Positions 1-6,620 of a stretch of DNA of 12,215 nt are shown piece by piece. Location: contig WTXI01000600.1 in the NCBI GenBank assembly GCA_022376515.1, forward strand, positions 1 through 12,215, written 5' to 3'. The notes beneath the pieces are model-generated. The model saw only the letters and a list, made by a program, of their open reading frames with translations, had not been told where the DNA came from and did no database searches. Position numbers and translations under genes: made by a program. The DNA comes from Lactifluus volemus. Taxonomy: Eukaryota; Basidiomycota; Agaricomycetes; Russulales; Russulaceae. Position 1 is the first letter of the stretch, and the number at the start of each line of letters is the position of its first letter.

Positions 1-340
1 GAATCAATTTATGCTGCAACATTTTCAAGTAGGCGAAGAAACCCTGACAGAATGTCGAGGCCTGACCCCACACGGATCGTGGAGATGTCCAGTGAGGAAG
101 AGGGGGCGGAGGACTCACAGATTCCATCTAGTTCCTTGGCCCCTTCAAGGCGTCGTAAAATTTTGAGTGGCCGGCTGACATGGATCTGGAGGCCCGGATG
201 GCATATGGGGAGGCAATGATGAGTGGTCATGGTATGTTGTCCTTTTCTCCATCTTCGCAAATTACTGGAGTTGTGTTTGTCTAGATCGTGATTATGATCC
301 GGCCTTGTTTGAGGGTGCCTTTGAAATGGGTGGTTTGTAG
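1..340 (+). CDS. 3' end of an unrecognised protein-coding gene (partial, one frame slip)
   Basis: The gene enters from the left edge already open in the frame starting at base 1 and encodes an Arg/Ser/Glu-rich tail, including the stretches RRRNPDRMSRPDPTR and MSSEEEGAEDS. At about 173 the reading must move by one base (a G seems missing from CGG-GCT) to continue as ADMDLEARMAYGEAMMSGH. A clean 53-bp intron follows (232-284, GTATGT...GTCTAG). The last exon, 285-340, encodes DRDYDPALFEGAFEMGGL and stops at TAG 338-340. The good splice sites joining two protein-like stretches in one frame are the main support. The acidic and basic low-complexity tail suggests a nuclear or regulatory protein, but I do not recognise a family and see no catalytic motif. 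A minus-strand ORF over the same bases is treated as a shadow. Confidence 0.55.
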
Positions 341-1757
341 CTTTCTACTAGTATTACTTGTTGTGTTGCTGCTTAAATGTTATTTATCCAGCAATCAACG
401 CTTACTCTAACAAAGCAAACGTGGTGTCCTGGCGAGAAAGTGTTGTTGATGAAAGCTGATATATATTATCTGTATCAGGACAGATGACAGCTTGGTGTGT
501 GTATGGAAATACATAGCATTGCAGTAGATACAAGAATATCAATTTCAGATTCTGGTTTGGTAGCAGCGACAAGTGATAATCGCGACATTTCTAAGCTTGC
601 CATTTTTGTAACATTATAAACTCCGACGCTGCAGGCGTGACGACCATGCTCTTTTTCATTTTATTTCACTGCACGCCACTATTTTCTATCAAAAAAAAAA
701 AAGCATGGAATATGGCCACACATGGTACTAGCTAATTTTTGTGGCGATTGAGCTATAATTGAGCGAGAAAAATGGAGTGTGCACAAAGAGAGCGCCACTC
801 AGTAGCCCAGAAATGGAACGTAATTCCATAATTACTCACGAGAACAATGACGACATGGAAATTACGTCGTGCTCAGTACTCACGCACTCATGGTTGTAAT
901 TTCGGTGACGCATAAACCTACGTTTCTCCGCTGGACGGGCTGAAAAATGAGCTGAACAATACCGGGATTGAGCATCGGCTAGTGTTACTGGCGTTTTTCG
1001 GAGTGCAGCATGGGCGGAAAGATTAAATTTGCATCTAATCTTTCCATCCATATTATCTGAACTCGGAATTGGGTCTCATATCTGTACTCTGACCGACCTG
1101 TGGAGCACACCGTGGACTTGCTTCTCCATTTCGACACAATAAGGAGTTGTTAGCATGGTGGAGATGTCAAGAATGAAGAGGCTCCTATTCCTGTTTACCT
1201 TGATGCCGGTGAGGAGTCGAGGACGGCAAGGCTGCGTTGCTGCCCACGCCCGGTAAAGGGCCTGAGCATCGTCTCGTTTCATTATCATATTTCTTGTGTT
1301 TCGACTTGATACCTTGATTAGTAGTATGTTACTATGGGTTGTAGTAAGTATTTCGAATAATCAAGTTGTCAGGGCATCAGTTTGCCCGCTTTCGTTCTGT
1401 CTCATTAATTTTTGCGTGCATTTCCGCGTTCAAAGTTCTCTTACTTTCTCTGCTCGTTTATGTTTATTTCTCCACTTGGACTTCCAATTTTTAATCTAGT
1501 GTGCGAGATCTTGCTCAATAACAATGTTACAGTGTAGGGCTCGCTGTCCATGCCATGATCACCATCCATCTCAACTGAATCATTCACGATCACAGTACCA
1601 CTATTGGATGCGCCAATACCAGTGTGCTGGATCAACTTGGGTGCAAATACTGACATGTACTGACACGGTGGCTTGTAGGCATAGCACGCTCGAGTTCGGC
1701 TTGAGACATGTGCCAGTGACAGTATACCGTGAGACTTACATACCGCATTTGGAAGGA

Positions 1758-1779
1758 GGGGGGGGGGGGGGGGGGGGGG
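1758..1779. repeat. 22-nt poly-G homopolymer
   Basis: An uninterrupted run of 22 G is followed by T and four more G. It lies in intergenic DNA about 340 bp before the kinase start. Such a run can form G-quadruplex structures and is prone to length polymorphism and sequencing error, so its exact length should not be trusted. Confidence 0.95.
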
Positions 1780-1908
1780 TGGGGTTGCCCCTACTGTATT
1801 TCCCCTTAATGACAAAATCCGACCCCCGGTATCTGAAATTCCCATCCGACACCCCCTTGACGATGCCAACGTCATTGACTTGCGCGCATACCGCATCACA
1901 TGCTGTAA

Positions 1909-1952
1909 TAGAATAGACTCCACCCACATACATGTGGGTGGAGTCTATTCTA
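1909..1952. repeat. 44-bp near-perfect palindrome (21-bp arms, 2-nt spacer)
   Basis: The left arm 1909-1929 (TAGAATAGACTCCACCCACA plus T) is exactly the reverse complement of 1932-1952, with only AC between the arms. As DNA it could form a cruciform and as RNA a 21-bp hairpin. It sits about 10 bp before the TATA-like box of the kinase gene and about 165 bp before its ATG. No other copy of either arm was noticed in the window. It could be a binding site for a dimeric factor, a fold-back remnant of a mobile element, or an assembly or read artefact. The sequence alone does not decide between these. Confidence 0.95.
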
Positions 1953-1962
1953 ACTCAACATC

Positions 1963-1968
1963 TATAAG
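1963..1968 (+). promoter_or_regulatory. TATA-like box of the kinase gene
   Basis: TATAAG lies about 150 bp before the kinase ATG at 2116. If used, transcription would begin near 1990-2000 and leave a leader of roughly 120 nt that contains the hairpin at 2059-2089. This is a motif match only. Confidence 0.35.
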
Positions 1969-2058
1969 AGACGGCCATCTTCTGGAGGAGAAAATGCACA
2001 ACTTGAACAAGCTTAAACCACAGTATCATCACTCGTCTGCTCAGTAAATTGCTCTATC

Positions 2059-2089
2059 GACTAGGGAACCGAGAAATCGGAACCTAGTC
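2059..2089 (+). promoter_or_regulatory. Leader hairpin with GAAA tetraloop before the kinase start
   Basis: GACTAGG (2059-2065) pairs fully with CCTAGTC (2083-2089). After a small internal loop (GAA opposite AA), CCGA (2069-2072) pairs with TCGG (2077-2080) around the loop GAAA (2073-2076), a GNRA-type tetraloop. It ends 26 nt before the kinase ATG, so it would lie in the 5' leader if transcription starts near the TATA-like box. Such a structure could slow ribosome scanning or bind a protein; as DNA it could be a dimer site. The pairing is seen directly and the function is inferred. Confidence 0.5.
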
Positions 2090-2115
2090 ACCACCCAATA
2101 ACCCCCGTCCCCTCG

Positions 2116-3345
2116 ATGTCTTCGTATCTTGCGTCTGCAGCCCGGTTTCTGGGGCAGACCATCGACAACGGTGCGCTCAGGCTTGAGGCCATCTTGGGTG
2201 CGGGGTCTTTTGGTGTTGTCTACCGCGCTGTCGACACCGAAACGGGAGTGCAATATGCCGTCAAGCGTGTGGAGAAGGACATTTTCGACTATTACGATAC
2301 TCGGGAAAGGGATCTTCATGCGCTAGTTTCGTCCCATCCCCACGTACTCACGTTCCACCGTGAGATCGACGAGGACCACTACGTCTACTTCGTTTACGAC
2401 CTATGCGCCGGGGACCTCCTTTCCGTGATCTCGAAGATGACGTTCTTCCGCGAGGATGAGCTCATCAAGCGCGTTTTCATTCAAATTATCGATGGGCTCG
2501 AGTATTGTCATTCACGTGGGGTGTACCACCGGGATTTAAAGCCGGAGAATATTCTTGTTTCCGCCCAGAGCGGAGATATGGATGTCTTCGTGGCCGATTT
2601 TGGCCTTGCTACCACCAACAAGATGACAGGATCATCGTGTGGGACTCCGTGCTTCATGAGCCCAGGTATGTTGTTTTCTAACGTGGCGTTATACATATTT
2701 TTTGCTAACTTGAAGACGCTGGCAGAATCCCTCGTATCGCAGCATACGCCATACTCCACCGTTCACGGAGATATCTGGGCACTCGGCTGCATACTCGCCG
2801 AGTTGATCGCCAATGTACGCCCGTGGGAGTTGGCTTCCCCGGAGGATGAGCGTTACAGCGCTTACACGGAGAAAGAGACGATGTTGTCCAATGCACTCCC
2901 TCTATCGCAGCCCGCGTATGAACTCCTGCGGAGCATTTTCTCCACCGAGGCTGAGCTGAGACCGTCCCTCGCCACTATTCGCATGAAAGTACTCGCGATG
3001 GACACATTCTTGCTTAGCGAAGAGGATGCGCGGAAGGAGGGATGGACAGAACGCCTCGACAAGATGATGTCACAGAAGATACGTGGACGAGGGGATGTGG
3101 ACGAATTCCGCCGGCCGGCGGCGGACGCGTTCTCTTCTGGGTCTTGTTACGAGTCAGCATCAGCATCCTGCCACGCGTCTGCATTGTCGTCGTTGTCGTC
3201 ATCGCCGTCGCCATTGGCATTCGAATCGACCTCATCTGAGTGGAGCGATGTGCCTCTTACGCCTCCTGCTCCGGCAGTAGAAGATATGGACATGGGCAAG
3301 GTAATTAGCCGACTAGAGTTGTTGCCACGCATAGTCGCGGTATAG
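2116..3345 (+). CDS. Serine/threonine protein kinase, Ran1/Ksp1-like
   Basis: There are two exons (2116-2665 and 2726-3345) and a 60-bp GT-AG intron with a good CTAAC branch site; the product is 389 aa. The catalytic domain fills about residues 20-295. The Gly loop is GAGSFGVVY (28-36), the ATP-binding Lys is at 50 (YAVKRVEK), the catalytic loop is HRDLKPEN (138-145, Asp140), DFG is 161-163, and the activation segment ends CGTPCFMSPE. Removing the intron joins MSP to ESLVSQHTPYSTVHGDIWALGC, restoring the SPE motif and subdomain IX. All key catalytic residues are present, so it should be active. The overall pattern resembles fungal Ran1/Pat1, Ksp1 and Sks1/Vhs1 kinases, which act in nutrient signalling and in the switch between growth and mating or meiosis. 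The last ~90 residues are Ser/Ala/Pro-rich and partly coded by TCG/TCA/GTC repeats, a likely phosphorylated tail. The exact paralogue cannot be named. A C-terminal extension through a further intron near 3301 is possible but unneeded. Confidence 0.9.
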   Translation: MSSYLASAARFLGQTIDNGALRLEAILGAGSFGVVYRAVDTETGVQYAVKRVEKDIFDYYDTRERDLHALVSSHPHVLTFHREIDEDHYVYFVYDLCAGDLLSVISKMTFFREDELIKRVFIQIIDGLEYCHSRGVYHRDLKPENILVSAQSGDMDVFVADFGLATTNKMTGSSCGTPCFMSPGMLFSNVALYIFFANLKTLAESLVSQHTPYSTVHGDIWALGCILAELIANVRPWELASPEDERYSAYTEKETMLSNALPLSQPAYELLRSIFSTEAELRPSLATIRMKVLAMDTFLLSEEDARKEGWTERLDKMMSQKIRGRGDVDEFRRPAADAFSSGSCYESASASCHASALSSLSSSPSPLAFESTSSEWSDVPLTPPAPAVEDMDMGKVISRLELLPRIVAV

Positions 3346-4326
3346 AGTGATTGCTTTATTTATTTATCAAACAGACATTTGGATTCTGGTGGACCATATA
3401 CGGACTCTATAGTTACGAGTTACGATACGTCACGATATAACTTATTCTTATATATACAGTAACAAGAAGTCTTAATTCAAGATAAGATTCGTTCATCCAA
3501 GGGCTGTTAACCCGGATAAACCGCCTCACGGTCACATGATTCAAGATGTTCTCTTTGACTCGAGGCAGGCCTTAAGATCGACAATCGATTAACATCCCCC
3601 CCCAACATACCACCCATGAAAAACGCTAGTTCACTTATAACACAGTTGTTTCTTTCACCTACTTGAAGTGTTGAAAGATCTTCGTTGCTAGGGCGAGTTT
3701 GTCAAGTGCCTGTCTCCGCGGTCCCCCGACTCGGAGTCCTGTAGGTCAGGGCCCCTTTCCTAATGCAAGTCGTCTCGACTTTGACTACGCAGACGAGCAC
3801 TCTACCACCTCCTTCATTCTATTCCGGCTTCTGACTTGAAAGTCTTGGTTCCACGCCTCCGTTCCGCCGAGTTCTAGCTGCGCACTCTCTGCCCTCTGGA
3901 AAAGGTGTCTGTGCTCCAAGCTTCGTACCATTGCGCAGTCCATGGGAAGTAATATCACCATAAACGATTTAAGGAAGGCACCCTTCTCACGCCCACTTGT
4001 TGGCGCCCCGACACCCAAAGCTGGAGAACATGCATTACTGAAGAAAGTTAAGTGAGTACAATGCTGAAAAACAACATTCTCAGGCTCAATCACAACTACA
4101 CCTGCATCACTCTCAACAAGAAAAGATACTACAACACAGATAAGGTAAATATGCAAAGGAACGATCCGCGCAGCGATAGAATACAAGAGGCATATAGAAA
4201 GCACGAAAGTGGTAACAACGTAGGTACGATCAAGCAAGCAAGGGCTAGATAGAAGATACATACTGGTCCAAAACGGTAAGTGCTGCGCAAGATGACTGTG
4301 GTCGAGCGACTCACCAAGAAAGGCTA
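3346..4326. other. Convergent intergenic region, no supportable gene
   Basis: This lies between the stop codons of the kinase (+) and MAF1 (-) and should contain both 3' UTRs. It has an AT-rich part with TATATATA near 3450, a C8 run (3596-3603) and a short palindrome GACTCGGAGTC (3728-3738). A 199-codon minus-strand ORF (3785-4384) overlaps the MAF1 end in another frame. Part of it (about 3790-4100) is protein-like and has intron-end-like pyrimidine-AG signals on the minus strand, but I recognise no family. The plus strand of the same stretch also has an open segment (3835-4050, first ATG 3942). Neither is convincing enough to call. Confidence 0.5.
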
Positions 4327-5388
4327 TCAGGCAGCGGCGCTGAGACCCATTGCTCGAGCACCTGCACCGACTGCGCCTTCCCAACCGAAAAAGCGCTCGC
4401 CAGATATCGTCTGAAACTTCTCAGGACTTCCATAGAGGTCGTCGTCACCCCACCTGGTCATACCACGGGACCGCGCCCAGACCGAGACGAACAATATTCG
4501 TTTCAGCCTCCGGTTGAAAAAGAACCAGTGTGAGCTCCACAACAATGCGCCACGGCGCCGGAGCATCGTATGCGTATGCAGGTCGTCATCGACCAGTGCA
4601 TGCAGGTGACCTCCGAATGCTGGGCGGTGAACGGGCGCAGCTTCATCAATGTCATAGTCGTCAAACGCGAACGGCTCGTCACCCGAATCGTCGGACGAGT
4701 CTGAATCGCCAACAGACTTGACGTCGTCCTCGTCGTCGGAGAAGTCACTCGCGTGCGGGTCAGATTCGATGTCGGGCACGTAAGAGAAGACCTCGCATTC
4801 GGTAAGCCCTATTACATCATCGAGTGCGCGATAGAGCGTCGGGTGAGTGCCAGACACAATCCGTGGTGGTGCGTAAGGGCTTGGTAGAGGTTGCGCGGGT
4901 GACGATGACGTCGGTAAGGAGGAGGGGAAGAAGTCGACCGAGGTGGGTGGGTATGACGAGTAGGTCCGCGGTGCACGGATGCCAGCACGGTGTGGCGCGA
5001 CCAAGGTCGTGCTGAGTGCGTTCAGAACGTATGCACCGCTCTGTTCTTTGTGGAAATGAGCTGGCTTGACGTCGGAAAACTCGTGATCTGGGAAGGCGAC
5101 GTTGAGCGTCCCGATGAGCAAGTAGAGCGTCTTTCGGGACGAAGGCTTGTCCATGGGTCCAAAGGGTGTCATTTCCGCCTCGCGGTCGAGGGCGATGAAG
5201 GATGGGATCGGCGGGGAATTAGATATGTCGTCGTTGTATGCACTCTCCCGGGATTTGAAGAGCTTCTTGTCCCGCTTGATGTTTTTACAGCTATAAGCCT
5301 CTATTCGAGTGTGAACTGAGCATTCGGGACCTTCGTGCGTAAGTGCTTGGGCGAGTCGGGATAAGTTGGGTAATTCGATGTATTTCAT
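4327..5388 (-). CDS. MAF1: Maf1, repressor of RNA polymerase III transcription
   Basis: This single-exon gene encodes 353 aa. Maf1 binds Pol III and blocks its recruitment to tRNA and 5S genes when nutrients fail or cells are stressed; its nuclear entry is controlled by TORC1/PKA phosphorylation in studied fungi. Family marks in order are the N-terminal MKYIELPNLS, EAYSCKNIKRDKK (31-43), RKTLYLLIGTLNVAFPDHEF (85-104), ALDDVIGLTECEVFSYVPD (188-206) with ESDP, and LWSSHWFFFNRRLKRILF (283-300). The start at 5388 gives the usual Maf1 N-terminus; an in-frame Met 17 codons upstream is unlikely. Two low-complexity insertions separate the conserved blocks: a Pro/Ser linker (about 135-180) and an acidic Ser/Asp stretch (about 214-250) rich in casein-kinase-2-like sites. 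A tail of about 45 residues follows the conserved core. It is divergently placed to nothing; its promoter shares the 318-bp gap after SCP2. Length is within the range of fungal Maf1. Confidence 0.93.
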   Translation of the reverse strand: MKYIELPNLSRLAQALTHEGPECSVHTRIEAYSCKNIKRDKKLFKSRESAYNDDISNSPPIPSFIALDREAEMTPFGPMDKPSSRKTLYLLIGTLNVAFPDHEFSDVKPAHFHKEQSGAYVLNALSTTLVAPHRAGIRAPRTYSSYPPTSVDFFPSSLPTSSSPAQPLPSPYAPPRIVSGTHPTLYRALDDVIGLTECEVFSYVPDIESDPHASDFSDDEDDVKSVGDSDSSDDSGDEPFAFDDYDIDEAAPVHRPAFGGHLHALVDDDLHTHTMLRRRGALLWSSHWFFFNRRLKRILFVSVWARSRGMTRWGDDDLYGSPEKFQTISGERFFGWEGAVGAGARAMGLSAAA

Positions 5389-5645
5389 GACCCCGAGAAA
5401 TGGTTTGCAGGTGAGGGTAAGGGGAGAGTTGGTTAGCACAACACGTTGGCTGAAAGGAGGAGGTTTTGGTCAAGTTCGGGCCGAGAACCAAAAGGCCGAG
5501 GGAAAGTGGCTTTATCACACCCTACCCAATCAACGAACAACCGCCTTGCGCACGTTGTCAATTCCCCTCAGCCTGCTCCACGTTCTTCACTGCCCCTCGT
5601 TTTCTCGTCTCTAATCATCCTCTTTCCAAGTGGAACGTTTCTAGC

Positions 5646-5655
5646 TTTATTTATT
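5646..5655 (-). terminator. Polyadenylation signal of the SCP2 gene
   Basis: On the minus strand this reads AATAAATAAA, two overlapping AATAAA hexamers, starting about 50 nt after the SCP2 stop at 5707. The distance and strand fit a poly(A) signal. The remaining gap up to the MAF1 start (5389-5645) must hold the MAF1 promoter; no further element was recognised in it. Confidence 0.5.
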
Positions 5656-5706
5656 GTATAATCAATAGTCATGAATGTAGGATATGCCGTGATTGTAACT
5701 GTATTT

Positions 5707-6308
5707 TCAAAGCTTTGCCTTGCCCTTGGTGCTCTGAATGCGATGCAACTTTTAAACAAAAACGAATACCAAAAAAAAAAAAGGAAAGGAAACCTACCTT
5801 GAGGACGCCATCAAGTTTTGTCGCGAGCATCATATTTCCTTTCGTCTTGAGCGCCCCAGTCATGAACGCCTTTTGTCCCGTCGTCTTGCCCTCCGCAATC
5901 TCGACAAAAGTGTCGTCCGCGAGGATGATCGTCACGTCAGGTTTCAACCCGTGCGTCTTCGCGTCTCCCTTTTTCACCGTGCCCGTCTTCTTTAAATCCA
6001 CGATCCACCAAGCTTCCTTTCCGTCCGCATTCTTGACCCGAAACTCAAAAATGCCATTGTTCTGTTTGTGCGAAATGCCGTTCAGAAGGGTGGGGGGGGG
6101 GGGGGGGGACAAAAAAAAAAAAGGTTGGGGTGCGCGCACCTTTTTGAGCTGTGCTGCTCTCTCGGTAGCATTTAATCCTTCGAATATCTCAGCGAGCGCG
6201 GCTAGAGTCTCGGAGGTCTGCAAAACGAATGGCGTGTAAGGTCTTTGGGTTCGATAAATATACTGAGAACCAAATCACCCTGAACCCTTCGAGCTTGACG
6301 TCGGACAT
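5707..6308 (-). CDS. SCP2 sterol/lipid-carrier protein with C-terminal PTS1 (peroxisomal)
   Basis: There are four exons: 6308-6279, 6217-6140, 6061-5798 and 5733-5707. The introns are 61, 78 and 64 bp, all GT-AG, giving 399 nt and 132 aa, the normal size of stand-alone fungal SCP2 proteins. The protein starts MSDVKLEGFR and continues TSETLAALAEIFEGL. It carries the SCP2 core GIFEFRVKNADGKEAWWIVD and later KPDVTIILADDTFVEIAEGK, then GALKTKGNMMLATKLDGVLK. The last exon has only 27 nt and encodes STKGKAKL-stop; AKL is an SKL-type PTS1 signal. The family binds lipids, acyl-CoA or sterols in a hydrophobic tunnel and supports peroxisomal lipid metabolism (compare yeast Pox18). Intron 2 contains T12 and C17 tracts, and its donor lies in a 12-bp palindrome. 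Without intron 3 splicing the protein would end in an unrelated tail without PTS1. Confidence 0.93.
6092..6122. repeat. G17 and A12 homopolymer pair inside an SCP2 intron
   Basis: On the plus strand, 17 G (6092-6108), AC, then 12 A (6111-6122). On the coding strand this is T12-GT-C17, a pyrimidine tract in SCP2 intron 2 between donor and acceptor. A second A12 run (5771-5782) falls in SCP2 intron 3. Lengths are likely polymorphic or mis-sequenced but do not affect the coding frame. Confidence 0.95.
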
Positions 6309-6370
6309 ATCTTACTGCTGCAAATGGGAGAGAAGACAGTACAAATAATTAAGGTCAACTTGAGTCCTAA

Positions 6371-6428
6371 TTCGGTTTGATTTAACAAATATACCGAAAA
6401 AATCATTGGCATGTGATATATAATATTG
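6371..6428 (-). promoter_or_regulatory. SCP2 upstream region: TATA-like element and CGG/CCG inverted repeat
   Basis: On the minus strand CAATATTATATATC (6428-6415) is a TATA-like element 107-120 bp before the SCP2 ATG. Closer to the gene, TTCGGT (6371-6376) and ACCGAA (6393-6398) form an inverted repeat containing CGG-N18-CCG. That spacing is in the range of sites for Zn2Cys6 factors such as the yeast oleate-response type, but the inner bases do not match that consensus. The rest of 6309-6620 is the MGM1 3' UTR plus SCP2 promoter, with no gene seen. Confidence 0.3.
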
Positions 6429-6620
6429 AACAAGCCCCGCCATCAATCTCCTTCACCGGCTAATGGATGAGAATTCAGCTGGGTTATCATGGTAAAATAA
6501 TGAGCGTGCGGTACAGTAGAAACTATTCAACCTATCGGCAGTAATGTAGTGACTGAGAGGGGGTTGGAAAGGATGCATGTAAATGGCGAAGCAAAAGGAA
6601 CCGAGAGAAGTAATGTATTA

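Larger units (their letters stand above)
341..2115. other. Gene-poor intergenic region
   Basis: No gene is supportable between the stop of the left-edge gene and the kinase start. The region holds an A12 run (691-702), a 22-G run (1758-1779), a 44-bp palindrome (1909-1952), a TATA-like box (1963-1968) and a leader hairpin (2059-2089). Several ORFs of 65-162 codons occur on both strands. None matches a family I know, and the longest (minus strand, 1441-1929) reads through the homopolymer as polyproline, which is typical of a chance ORF. A minus-strand stretch at about 1790-1933 has a fairly protein-like composition and could be a gene relic, but this is weak. The right part presumably contains the kinase promoter. 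Confidence 0.6.

Noticed and set aside
836..1288. Two short minus-strand ORFs (836-1051 and 1076-1288)
   Set aside because: Small, different frames, no family features and no convincing splice sites between them.
1441..1929. 162-codon minus-strand ORF
   Set aside because: It reads the G-run as polyproline, depends on the exact homopolymer length, and has no known domain.
3505..3606. Possible LTR edge: TGTTAA/TTAACA ends and, on the minus strand, a G-rich tract before TGTTAA with a TATA box further on
   Set aside because: No second LTR, primer-binding site, target duplication or recognisable gag/pol could be seen, so a retroelement call is not supported.
3942..4252. Plus-strand spliced ORF joining 3942-4051 to 4084-4252
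   Set aside because: The joining intron would be only 32 bp, shorter than any clear intron in the window, and the product is not recognised.
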